Below are positions 1 through 7,025 of a stretch of DNA of 9,597 bases, piece by piece (position 1 is the stretch's first letter; every line of letters begins with the position of its first letter). Origin of the DNA: an uncultured Saprospiraceae bacterium (lineage in GTDB: Bacteria > Bacteroidota > Bacteroidia > Chitinophagales > Saprospiraceae); assembly GCA_937894165.1 (NCBI GenBank), contig CALCSX010000215.1, positions 1 through 9,597 on the forward strand, given 5' to 3'. Made by a program: the position numbers and the translations under genes. A model generated the notes under the pieces. It was not told the DNA's origin, searched no databases, and saw only the letters and a program-made list of their open reading frames with translations.

Positions 1-33
1 ATCCTACGTCTCATCTTTCGTAGGATCCTACGA
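1..33. repeat. 16-bp perfect palindrome with an adjacent direct repeat
   Basis: TCGTAGGATCCTACGA at 18-33 is a perfect 16-bp palindrome. Its right half, ATCCTACG (25-32), is repeated directly at 1-8. Positions 1-8 can therefore pair with 19-26 to form an alternative hairpin with an 8-bp stem and a 10-nt loop. It could be the terminator of a gene outside the window, a dispersed repeat, or a protein-binding site. No T-run follows closely enough to support a classic terminator on either strand. Confidence 0.6.
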
Positions 34-35
34 TT

Positions 36-100
36 TTCGCAAATTGGGATATTTCTTGTAAATATTTTTATTATAACAAATGATAATTAACATTTGCGAA
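36..100. repeat. 9-bp inverted repeat pair
   Basis: TTCGCAAAT at 36-44 is the exact reverse complement of ATTTGCGAA at 92-100, separated by 47 bp. A shorter inverted repeat, CAAATG (77-82) and CATTTG (91-96), is nested inside and shares part of the right arm. Its role is unknown. It may belong with the palindrome at 1-33 as debris of a repetitive element. Confidence 0.45.
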
Positions 101-428
101 CGATTAGGACAATGAAAATAAAAATAATGCACATCCTGAAATCAAGTGAATCAAGGTTCAGACAGTTGACCGCAGAGTCTCCCGCTAGATAATTGTCTAT
201 GTTTTGATGAAAATAACACTAGAAGGCCTTATTAGAAGATTAGATCTGAAGGGCACATTTACAAACTTGCGCCAGCATTAGTGTTAGGAATCATAAACTC
301 AAAATTAGTTATATAGAAGGCGTAGAGGTCGCAGAAAGATTCACAGATTTTCTCAGAAATACCACAAAAATCAAATAATAATCAAATTCAAACGAAAAAC
401 CCTTAGGATTTGATCCCCAACCATCTTT

Positions 429-461
429 TTGTCCCTGCCACAGATAAATTTTGTACTTTTG
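429..461 (+). promoter_or_regulatory. Probable Bacteroidota-type promoter of prfC
   Basis: TACTTTTG at 454-461 fits the TAnnTTTG -7 consensus of the Bacteroidota primary sigma factor. A TTG at 429-431 could act as the -33 element, but the 22-bp spacer is longer than the usual 19 or so. The start site would fall near 467, giving a leader of about 25 nt before the prfC ATG at 493. No Shine-Dalgarno sequence precedes that ATG, as is normal in this phylum. Confidence 0.5.
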
Positions 462-492
462 TGCCGTTTTTAGTGAATAAAGAAGTTCAACA

Positions 493-2073
493 ATGAGTAT
501 CATTCAAGAAATAAACAGAAGGAGGACATTTGCTATCGTCTCTCACCCGGATGCAGGAAAAACGACATTAACTGAAAAGCTCTTGCTATTCGGGGGTGCC
601 ATTCAGACTGCAGGGGCCGTGAAGTCGAACAAAATCAAAAAGACGGCTACTTCTGACTTTATGGAGATAGAAAAGCAAAGAGGTATCTCTGTAGCGACTT
701 CTGTGATGGGATTTGAATATCGCGACCTACAAGTGAATATTCTGGATACGCCGGGTCACCAGGATTTTGCCGAGGATACTTATAGAACTTTGACGGCAGT
801 GGATAGTGCCATCGTCGTGGTAGATGTAGCGAAAGGGGTGGAGTCTCAAACGGAAAAATTGGTAGAGGTGTGCCGTCGCCGGAAGCATCCAATGATCGTT
901 TTTATCAATAAACTCGATAGAGAGGGTCTGGATGGTTTTGAACTTTTAGATGAGATTGAAGAAAAATTGAAATTGAAGGTGGTGCCTTTGAGCTGGCCGG
1001 TGGGCATGGGTCAGAGATTCAAAGGTGTTTATAATATATATGAGAAAAAACTCGTCCTTTTCCTCCCTCATAGCAAGCAGGATGAGGAGGGAGTGATAGA
1101 AATCACGGACACCAATAGCCCTGAATTGGTGAAGCATATCGGAGAGAAGGCTGCGGAGGAGTTGCGAGGGGAATTGGAAATTGTTCAGCAGGTTTACCCT
1201 ACTTTCAATAGAGAAACTTATCTGAAGGGTGATCAGTCACCGGTGTTTTTTGGATCAGCGGTGAATAATTTTGGTGTGAAGGAACTCTTAGATTGCTTCG
1301 TAGAAATTGCTCCCGCGCCTAGGTCAAGGGAGGCCGAGGAGCGTATTGTCGAACCTACTGAGGAGGCTTTTTCCGGTTTCGTTTTTAAGATCCACGCCAA
1401 TATGGATCCCAGACATAGAGACAGAATTGCATTTATGAGAATCTGCTCGGGCGTTTTCGAAAGAAATAAAAATTATAGACATCATCGTCTTGGTCGAGAT
1501 ATAAAATTCTCTAACCCGACGACTTTTATGGCTTCGAAAAAGACAGTAGTCGATGATGCCTATCCCGGTGATATTGTGGGTCTTTACGATTCCGGGAATT
1601 TTAAGATTGGCGATACATTGTCCGAAGGAGAAAATCTGCAATTTAAAGGCATCCCGGCTTTTTCGCCGGAAGAATTCCGCTATGTCAATAATACCAATCC
1701 TTTGAAAACAAAGCAGCTCTACAAAGGTTTGGACCAATTGATGGACGAGGGTGTGGCGCAAATGTTTACAAAGGAGGATAATAATAGAAGAATTATCGGG
1801 ACTGTCGGTGCGCTGCAATTTGAGGTGATAAAATACCGTCTTGAACATGAATATGGGGCTTCCTGTGATTATGAACCCATTTATCTTCACAAAGCGTGTT
1901 GGGTCAGAAGCACGGATAAAACGGCAATGAGCGAATTTATTTCCAGAAGAAAAAGAGATTTAGCCCGAGATAAGCACGGCCGTTTAGTTTACCTTGCGGA
2001 ATCCGAATGGGGCTTGAAAACTGTGCAAGAAACACATCCTAAAATTGAGTTTTTCTTTACGGACGAATTTTAG
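493..2073 (+). CDS. prfC: Peptide chain release factor 3 (RF3), translational GTPase
   Basis: RF3 is a cytoplasmic GTPase that binds the ribosome after peptide release and drives RF1 or RF2 off, recycling them. The 526-residue product is close to the usual length of about 529. The G-domain motifs are all present: P-loop SHPDAGKT at residues 17-24, the RGIS switch I segment at 63-66, DTPGH at 85-89, and NKLD at 139-142. The [15 protein letters not shown] stretch (residues 58-72) separates RF3 from EF-G, LepA and TypA. The C-terminal half matches RF3 domains II and III (for example VGALQFEV and the YEP/W pattern). The ATG at 493 gives the standard RF3 N-terminus ([20 protein letters not shown]). 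The gene seems monocistronic in this window and converges on the lipoprotein gene 8 bp downstream. Nothing suggests truncation or frameshift. Confidence 0.97.
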   Translation: MSIIQEINRRRTFAIVSHPDAGKTTLTEKLLLFGGAIQTAGAVKSNKIKKTATSDFMEIEKQRGISVATSVMGFEYRDLQVNILDTPGHQDFAEDTYRTLTAVDSAIVVVDVAKGVESQTEKLVEVCRRRKHPMIVFINKLDREGLDGFELLDEIEEKLKLKVVPLSWPVGMGQRFKGVYNIYEKKLVLFLPHSKQDEEGVIEITDTNSPELVKHIGEKAAEELRGELEIVQQVYPTFNRETYLKGDQSPVFFGSAVNNFGVKELLDCFVEIAPAPRSREAEERIVEPTEEAFSGFVFKIHANMDPRHRDRIAFMRICSGVFERNKNYRHHRLGRDIKFSNPTTFMASKKTVVDDAYPGDIVGLYDSGNFKIGDTLSEGENLQFKGIPAFSPEEFRYVNNTNPLKTKQLYKGLDQLMDEGVAQMFTKEDNNRRIIGTVGALQFEVIKYRLEHEYGASCDYEPIYLHKACWVRSTDKTAMSEFISRRKRDLARDKHGRLVYLAESEWGLKTVQETHPKIEFFFTDEF

Positions 2074-2081
2074 GCTTATCC

Positions 2082-2534
2082 TTATTTCTTGATATTACTG
2101 CAATCTATAGGTTTCAAGATCAGATCTTGACCGAAGGAGAGATCACTGTGATTTTTAAAAATCATTTTGCCTTCGCTCTCGGTCATCTCAGCTTTGCCCT
2201 CCTCGAGTCCGGTGGAAGTCATAAGAAATGCCACCTCTCTGCGCAAGAATAAATCCTGATGCTGAATACTCAAATCAGCAAAAATGGTGTCACCAACTAA
2301 TATCCCCTCGAAAGTACCCTCTTTTTTGTCATTATTGCTTAGAAAAAATTCCATGATGCCGACTATCTCCTCGCCCTCGACATAAATCCTCAGTAAATAA
2401 TTCTCATCATCAAATTCACCTGAGAAACAATACATTTCATCTACTTCTCCTGAAAATTTCCCGGCACCTTCCCCTTTTGAATCAGCGCAAGAAATTAATA
2501 GGGATAATAAAAGTGACAAGATCAGGTATTTCAT
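2082..2534 (-). CDS. Small predicted lipoprotein, function unknown
   Basis: This 150-residue product was not recognised as a named family. The N-terminus is a short signal sequence (MKYLILSLLLSLLISC) with a lipobox L13-I14-S15-C16, so it is probably lipidated on Cys16 and anchored in an envelope membrane. An acidic/glycine linker follows (about 17-33). The rest alternates short hydrophobic and charged stretches, suggesting a small beta-rich domain. Two further cysteines, C36 and C145, bracket that domain and could form a disulfide in the periplasm; this is an inference. The gene converges on prfC with an 8-bp gap. Its upstream region is the hairpin array at 2616-2943, so the array lies where a regulatory region might be. 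Existence as a gene is well supported by the signal peptide and lipobox; function is open. Confidence 0.8.
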   Translation of the reverse strand: MKYLILSLLLSLLISCADSKGEGAGKFSGEVDEMYCFSGEFDDENYLLRIYVEGEEIVGIMEFFLSNNDKKEGTFEGILVGDTIFADLSIQHQDLFLRREVAFLMTSTGLEEGKAEMTESEGKMIFKNHSDLSFGQDLILKPIDCSNIKK

Positions 2535-2549
2535 TGAATCAATTTTTGA

Positions 2550-2557
2550 TAAAGGTA
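2550..2557 (-). promoter_or_regulatory. Possible -7 box for the lipoprotein gene
   Basis: On the minus strand TACCTTTA differs from TAnnTTTG only in the last base and ends 15 bp before the ATG at 2534. No clear TTG lies about 19 bp upstream (TTC is found there), so the call is weak. If real, the leader is only a few bases long, and the hairpin array begins about 60 bp upstream. Confidence 0.25.
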
Positions 2558-2615
2558 AAATTTAATTTCTGATTACGAAAGATGGAGAAACTTAAACATT
2601 TAAGATTGACCTGAG

Positions 2616-2943
2616 TATAGTCTACCCCACCCTTTATAGTCCCGGCTATAGAAAATTATTCTCGAGACACGAGAAAAAGTCTACCCCTTATTTACCAGCC
2701 CTCACTATATGAAAATATTCTCGGGACACGAGAAAATGTCTACCCCTATTTTCCGACCATTGCTTTTGAAAATTATTCTCGAGACACGAGAAAATGTCAA
2801 TCTCAATTTTCAGCCATCGCTTTTATAAAAATATTCTCGGGGCACGAGAAAATGTCTACCCCCTATTTTCCGATCATTGCTTTTGAAAATTATTCTCGAG
2901 ACACGAGAAAAAGCCCACTCCTTCATTCCGAACAATTGCAAAA
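2616..2943. repeat. Tandem array of about 58.5-bp hairpin units, five full copies plus a partial leading copy
   Basis: Units begin at 2651, 2711, 2768, 2827 and 2885. Each has the same core: an A/T-rich lead, TTCTCG, a 5-nt loop, CGAGAA, then in most copies a GTCTACCCC-like tail. Arm pairs are 2659-2664/2670-2675, 2718-2723/2729-2734, 2776-2781/2787-2792, 2834-2839/2845-2850 and 2893-2898/2904-2909. Both arms are identical in all five copies, while the loop varies (AGACA, GGACA, AGACA, GGGCA, AGACA). The sequence between cores is also homologous but more diverged (a TTTTCCGACCATTGC-like theme). A half unit without the hairpin leads in at 2616-2650. Hairpin spacing is 59, 58, 58 and 59 bp. The array fills most of the gap between the 791-residue gene's stop and the lipoprotein gene's start, both on the minus strand. 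No protein-coding frame fits it. Possible roles are binding-site cluster, RNA 3'-end or stability element, or inert minisatellite. Confidence 0.9.
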
Positions 2944-2957
2944 ATTACAGGCAACAA

Positions 2958-5333
2958 TCAAGGTCGTCCGCTATACCTCAAGTTCAACAAATCCAAGATA
3001 TCCACTCTAAATGACAGCCGTCCCAGATAATTCTTGAAGGCATTATTGGGGTCGCCATTCTCAGCTAGAATGACTCCGATCTGTTTTGAGTAGAAAAATG
3101 GATAGTAAATTCCAATATGTTTTCCCCATTCCAAAGCCAAGCCCCCCGTATAGTAGAATTCCTCATTTCCCATAGATCCAATAGGCGTTGCATCCATAAC
3201 ATAAGCTACATCTATAAAAGGCTTGAGAGGGAAATATTTCCCGGTAAAAGGCAGATCAAACAGGAAATTAGCCGAAAAAAGCATTTTGTTGGATTGACCA
3301 TAATTGAAAAATGAAGCTGCGGGAATTTTAAAATCACCTCGCCCGCCAAAAATCTGTTGCGATAGCAGCCCTTCATTGCCACGCTTCAATAATAATTCAT
3401 CATAGCCATAATCTGAAAATCCTCTATTGAAAATGCTGAAAGAGCCTCTGCTGAGGATATTACTTACATTTGAAGACGTTTCCTGAGTGTTGTAGGGGAA
3501 AAATCCCGCATAAAACCGATAGAAGATATGTTTTCCCGGTTTATACGTCGAATGTTGTTCAAAACTACCCTCGATTTTCAAAAATTGTTGTCTTCCGAGT
3601 GGAGTATCGTAATTCCCATATTCAGCACCGGCAAAAAATTGGTAGGGGTTAACTGACCTATCCTGCTTTTTGATATAATTTAATCGAAGAATGCTAAATG
3701 GAATGGAAAAAGTGGCAGGCGGTCTACTTGAATCGAAACTCAAGTTTTCTTCTTCAATAAAAATATACTTCAATTGTAGAATTTCCCTATAGCCCGAAAA
3801 CTGATTTCTTTCAGACGAAAAATGCAAATCAGCCCCCAAAGAAAAGCGATTATATTGCAAAATAAGAGGAAGATTTTCATAATCGCGAAATGAAAAATTT
3901 CTGAAACTGATGAAGGGTGTGATTGACCTAAATGGTGCATCAGAGCCAAGTACAAGTTCCTTCTTAAGATGATAAATTCCATTTAAGGTATTATTTTCGA
4001 AACTATACATGGGTATTAAATCAGCATCTAGAAATTTTCGCCAGCGCAGAATTCCGCCGATCATAATTTTGTCGTAGCTGTTAAAACCGAGAAGAGGGGC
4101 GACAACAATTTGGTCTTTTATTGGCTTATAAAGTTTAAAGAGATATCTTTTGTAGTTCTTTCCGGGATATTCTTCCGATAGGAAGTTTTGGGTCGGTTTA
4201 GTCTTATTGATTTCATAAAGTTGATGATTCAAATTGTCTGTGATAAAATCATTTCGATCCTTTGGACTAATGTAATGTATAGCTTTCAGTCTTCGGAGAA
4301 GGAGCATTTCCTTATCTAATTTCTCTATCCTCTTGCCCGTGGAAACCAAGTCGGAATTTAATTTTTCTTGAAAATCAATGAGTTTAAAATAGAGATCAGA
4401 TTTCAATGATTCTGAATCGGTAGTATGGTAGAGTTGTAGTATCAACATTAAAGCGGACTGGAGTAAATCTTCCTGATTGATTTTCGGATTGTGATTCAAG
4501 ATTTTGCCCATGCTTAATTCAAGAAGAATCTCAAAGCTGAGATCTTTTCGGGGTGTTTTAGGGTGAAGCAGGGCCGCATTGAGAAGATAAGGAGATGAAG
4601 TCCCTGCTTTTTCATCCAGGATAACTGTAAAATTTGGACTAGGAGCTAAATTATAATTTTCAGCCCAAATTTTCTCCGCTTCTTCAATGGTATTAAAGAT
4701 AAAATCAAATTTAGAGGCTGAATATTCCTCCGGATAAATCAAGGTGATGTTTTTGTTTTGTATAAGCTTGGGAGAATTTTTATAAATCAAAAAAGCGTGC
4801 GAATTGAAACGTATAATTGAGCTAGTGTCAGCTTTATCGATGGAGAGATTGTTGAAATCTGTTCTTGCATAATTTAAATTTAATAAATCTTTTTCACTAT
4901 TGAATGGAATTAAACCGTGAACAAGATATCCACAATCCAATTGACCATAAAAGCCATTAAAATCATCTTTTGGAACGGCAAATTTTAAAAGATGGGGTTC
5001 TTTTAAATTGGTGAGGGAAAAATTTATTTGACCGTTCTTGTTTTTTTCATAAGCTTGCGGGCTGGGAGATAGAATATTGATTCCATTTCTATTAAAGTAG
5101 AATGATGAAAAACCCGAATTCAGATAGATTTCGGCGATGTGTGATGATTTGTTTACTAGGACTTCGGGTAAAAAGTAATAAAATTGATCAGAGTCGGCTT
5201 TATTTTGAAATTCTCCCGAAATAATAATAGAATCCGGATAGTTATAAAGATAAAGTGGTTGGTTTTGACAGTTTGCATGATAAAAGCAGATTGTCACTAG
5301 AAAAATAATTGTAATATTTATTATCTTTAACAT
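2958..5333 (-). CDS. Exported protein: degenerate M1-peptidase-like region fused to an outer-membrane beta-barrel
   Basis: The 791-residue product starts with a signal peptide (residues 1 to about 22; HANC is not a proper lipobox because it lacks a hydrophobic residue at -3). Residues about 404-791 look like an outer-membrane barrel: alternating aromatic/polar strands opened by a VVAPLLGFNSYDKIMIGG segment and closed by a GRLSFRVDILDLLNL tail. Both ends resemble the C-terminal barrel found on many Bacteroidota M1-family metallopeptidases. Residues about 23-400 sit where the M1 peptidase would be, but are shorter than a full M1 domain and contain no HExxH zinc motif; there is no His-Glu pair anywhere in the protein. 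The segment around 264-277 (DLSFEILLELSMGK) may mark the lost active-site helix. It is therefore unlikely to be a zinc peptidase and may be a binding or structural outer-membrane protein. It is transcribed away from the 5408 gene across a 74-bp spacer. The barrel call is fairly firm; the M1 ancestry is inference. Confidence 0.72.
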   Translation of the reverse strand: MLKIINITIIFLVTICFYHANCQNQPLYLYNYPDSIIISGEFQNKADSDQFYYFLPEVLVNKSSHIAEIYLNSGFSSFYFNRNGINILSPSPQAYEKNKNGQINFSLTNLKEPHLLKFAVPKDDFNGFYGQLDCGYLVHGLIPFNSEKDLLNLNYARTDFNNLSIDKADTSSIIRFNSHAFLIYKNSPKLIQNKNITLIYPEEYSASKFDFIFNTIEEAEKIWAENYNLAPSPNFTVILDEKAGTSSPYLLNAALLHPKTPRKDLSFEILLELSMGKILNHNPKINQEDLLQSALMLILQLYHTTDSESLKSDLYFKLIDFQEKLNSDLVSTGKRIEKLDKEMLLLRRLKAIHYISPKDRNDFITDNLNHQLYEINKTKPTQNFLSEEYPGKNYKRYLFKLYKPIKDQIVVAPLLGFNSYDKIMIGGILRWRKFLDADLIPMYSFENNTLNGIYHLKKELVLGSDAPFRSITPFISFRNFSFRDYENLPLILQYNRFSLGADLHFSSERNQFSGYREILQLKYIFIEEENLSFDSSRPPATFSIPFSILRLNYIKKQDRSVNPYQFFAGAEYGNYDTPLGRQQFLKIEGSFEQHSTYKPGKHIFYRFYAGFFPYNTQETSSNVSNILSRGSFSIFNRGFSDYGYDELLLKRGNEGLLSQQIFGGRGDFKIPAASFFNYGQSNKMLFSANFLFDLPFTGKYFPLKPFIDVAYVMDATPIGSMGNEEFYYTGGLALEWGKHIGIYYPFFYSKQIGVILAENGDPNNAFKNYLGRLSFRVDILDLLNLRYSGRP

Positions 5334-5341
5334 GATAGGTT

Positions 5342-5349
5342 TATCTTTG
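5342..5349 (+). promoter_or_regulatory. -7 box in the divergent spacer, for the 5408 gene
   Basis: TATCTTTG matches the Bacteroidota -7 consensus TAnnTTTG exactly and lies 58 bp upstream of the ATG at 5408. No TTG is present at the ideal -33 spacing; the nearest upstream one, at 5309-5311, is 30 bp away. The box begins only 9 bp upstream of the start codon of the divergent 2958-5333 gene. Transcription factors or RNA polymerase bound here could therefore affect both genes. A weaker minus-strand candidate, TAGTTTCG (5361-5354), could serve the other direction. Confidence 0.4.
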
Positions 5350-5407
5350 GAACCGAAACTATTTTCCCTGGGAGGTCTGTTCCTATTGCAACATACTTAG
5401 ACAAAAT

Positions 5408-5956
5408 ATGAAAAAATATCCATTCTTAATAATATTGATCTTTTTGATTTGCGAGACCGTTTTTGCACAGATGAATACGGAATTATTGCCTTCAGAAATG
5501 ACAGGTGTTTATGAAGGTAAGGTGAAAATTTACAGGCAAAATGTTTTGCAGGAGGAGGTAGCGATGAAACTTGAAATAGATCAGGATTCCATAGAAAGAG
5601 GAATTAGTTGGGTCATGACTTATGGGGAGGGGGAGGAAAAATCAGTGAGACCCTATTCTGTCAGGACAATCAACGCTGCTTCCGGGCATTTCGAGATGGA
5701 TGAACATAATGGAATTGTGTTACATATGCAGAAGGTTTTGGACCAATATTACAGTTATTTCCATGTGGAAAATTCCCTATTAGAGGCGGTGTATACATTC
5801 CAAGACGGAAATACCATTGTTTTTGAAATCAAGATGTATCATATCGATGTAAATCATACGACCGGAGACAATGATTTTGAAGGGGATAGAATCCCCGCTG
5901 TGAAAAGTTTTCCACTTCAAGTCTACCAAAGAGCTGTTTTGAAGGCTGTGGAATGA
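5408..5956 (+). CDS. Small exported protein, function unknown
   Basis: The 182-residue product has a clear Sec signal peptide: KK, a hydrophobic core (residues 4-15), and a probable cleavage after VFA at 20, before Q21. The mature part of about 162 residues has no cysteine, no membrane segment and no catalytic motif I recognise. It starts with a TGVYEGKVKIY strand and contains SWVMTYGEGEEKSVRPY, then SGHFEMDEHNGIVL. This pattern of beta strands resembles small secreted proteins of Bacteroidota that may adopt a lipocalin-like fold; that is an impression rather than an identification. Without a lipobox it should be soluble in the periplasm or secreted. It is divergent from the barrel protein gene and 140 bp upstream of the TonB-like gene on the same strand. 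The ATG has no Shine-Dalgarno sequence. Confidence 0.8.
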   Translation: MKKYPFLIILIFLICETVFAQMNTELLPSEMTGVYEGKVKIYRQNVLQEEVAMKLEIDQDSIERGISWVMTYGEGEEKSVRPYSVRTINAASGHFEMDEHNGIVLHMQKVLDQYYSYFHVENSLLEAVYTFQDGNTIVFEIKMYHIDVNHTTGDNDFEGDRIPAVKSFPLQVYQRAVLKAVE

Positions 5957-6096
5957 TATTTGAGTAGTAAAATTGAATAATTTAATTAAAAAAACGTTAA
6001 GGATTCAATAAACCGAACTTTTTAAGTCATTTTTGGGGTTGTCAAGAATGGATGCATTTTCTGAGGATTAAATACAGATAAAAAATTAAAACATAT

Positions 6097-7017
6097 ATGA
6101 GACCGGAATACGTTGAAGAAGAGAAAAAGAAAAGGGATAAAAGACGAGGAGCTATTTATACATTTCTCGCACATATATTAATTCTATTAATTGCATTTTT
6201 ACCATTTCTTGATAAGGAAAGAGATGTTGAGCATTTCCCGCGACCTATTGAAATACAATTTGCCGGAGGTTCTAGTCAAGAGGGTGCCAGTGCTAGTCAG
6301 GCCGGTGATGAATCTGCTGATGAGATGATGGAGGAGGCAATGGAGAGTTCAGAAGCTATCGAAGAAGTGGTTCCTGAACCGGTAGTAGAATCTGTTCCCG
6401 AACCTGTTACAGCACCTGATCCTGTCACGCCTGTCAGAACTTCTACAAACGCAGAAAGTATTAAAATGCCCGATAAGCCTACAGTTGCCAAGACTAAGCC
6501 TAAGGTGGACTTGAACGAATTAAAAAAGCCGGCGCCACCTTTACCTAAAAAAAGTACTGAAGAGCCTAAACCGGCGGGAGGTTCCAATACTGAAAAATCA
6601 AATACTAGCGGCTCAGGGAATTCCTCGACTCCAAGTAAAGGGTCAGGAGGCACAGGAAGCACAGATGGCAATGATGGAAAAGGAAAAGGTACTCAGGGTG
6701 ATGGCACTGATAAAACAGGAAGCGGAAAGCCCGGTCCTGGTGGTATTTTCGAGGGTATTGGACCTCTGAAGCGCGCTGTAGTTCATAGGCCTAACCTAAA
6801 AGTTCTGGTGAAAGAAGAGGGAGTTATTGCTTTCGATGTATGTATAACACGTGATGGGAAAGTAACTCAGGTTGTATTTGACAGAAAGAATTCCACGATT
6901 AAAGATAAAGAATCTATTCAAAAGACTTTGGATGTGGCTAACCAATTTAGATTTAAAGAAGACAATAATGCGCCGGCTTTAGAGTGTGGGAAGTTAAAAA
7001 TTAGGATTACAATTTAG
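6097..7017 (+). CDS. TonB-family energy-transducer-like protein
   Basis: The 306-residue product has the TonB layout. A short basic cytoplasmic N-terminus (EEEKKKRDKRR) precedes one membrane anchor (about 18-38). Then come a long periplasmic linker and a compact C-terminal domain (about 222-306). The anchor carries T22-x3-H26, matching the S-x3-H spacing of the E. coli TonB anchor whose His is needed for coupling to ExbB/ExbD. The linker is first acidic and proline-rich (EPVVESVPEPVTAPDPV), then lysine/proline-rich, then Gly/Ser/Thr-rich (about 160-215). The C-terminal domain has the EEGVIAFDVCITRDGKVTQV strand-turn-strand typical of Bacteroidota TonB C-terminal domains, with Cys249 and Cys297 positioned to pair. 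It presumably links inner-membrane proton-motive energy to outer-membrane receptors or envelope machinery. No exbB, exbD or TonB-dependent receptor gene is adjacent, so its partners are elsewhere. A TolA-like or structural role is possible. Confidence 0.85.
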   Translation: MRPEYVEEEKKKRDKRRGAIYTFLAHILILLIAFLPFLDKERDVEHFPRPIEIQFAGGSSQEGASASQAGDESADEMMEEAMESSEAIEEVVPEPVVESVPEPVTAPDPVTPVRTSTNAESIKMPDKPTVAKTKPKVDLNELKKPAPPLPKKSTEEPKPAGGSNTEKSNTSGSGNSSTPSKGSGGTGSTDGNDGKGKGTQGDGTDKTGSGKPGPGGIFEGIGPLKRAVVHRPNLKVLVKEEGVIAFDVCITRDGKVTQVVFDRKNSTIKDKESIQKTLDVANQFRFKEDNNAPALECGKLKIRITI

Positions 7018-7025
7018 ATTTGAAG

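Larger units (their letters stand above)
1..492. other. Gene-free left flank with palindromes and a possible decayed gene
   Basis: No credible intact gene is visible in this stretch. It starts with a strong palindrome (18-33) and a 9-bp inverted repeat (36-44 and 92-100), listed separately. From about 120 to 360 the sequence is less AT-biased and reads like degraded coding DNA with stops in all frames. One short stretch (about 254-290) translates as HIYKLAPALVL, reminiscent of the VHxxLGPGLLES motif of GxxExxY proteins. A 64-codon reverse frame at 309-503 overlaps the prfC start and has no family features, so it is not called as a gene. The end of the stretch carries the probable prfC promoter. 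Confidence 0.6.

Noticed and set aside
309..503. 64-codon reverse open frame overlapping the prfC start
   Set aside because: It has no recognisable domain, overlaps the prfC promoter and start, and looks like chance in AT-rich DNA.
1324..1890. 188-codon reverse-strand open frame inside prfC
   Set aside because: It is entirely antisense to well-conserved prfC sequence and its translation shows no family features.
2616..2943. CRISPR array
   Set aside because: The regular spacing invites it, but the segments between the hairpin cores are homologous to each other rather than unique, the repeats are imperfect, and no cas genes are present.
5312..5333. Lipobox in the barrel protein signal peptide (HANC)
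   Set aside because: The cysteine at residue 22 lacks the Leu/Val/Ile needed at -3, and barrel proteins are normally processed by signal peptidase I.
5970..5983. Terminator after the small exported protein gene (AAATT-GAAT-AATTT)
   Set aside because: The stem is five A-T pairs only, and the sequence after it is A-rich rather than T-rich on the coding strand.
6297..6671. 124-codon reverse-strand open frame inside the TonB-like gene
   Set aside because: Its low-complexity Ser/Gly/Val/Thr composition is the antisense reflection of the biased linker codons.
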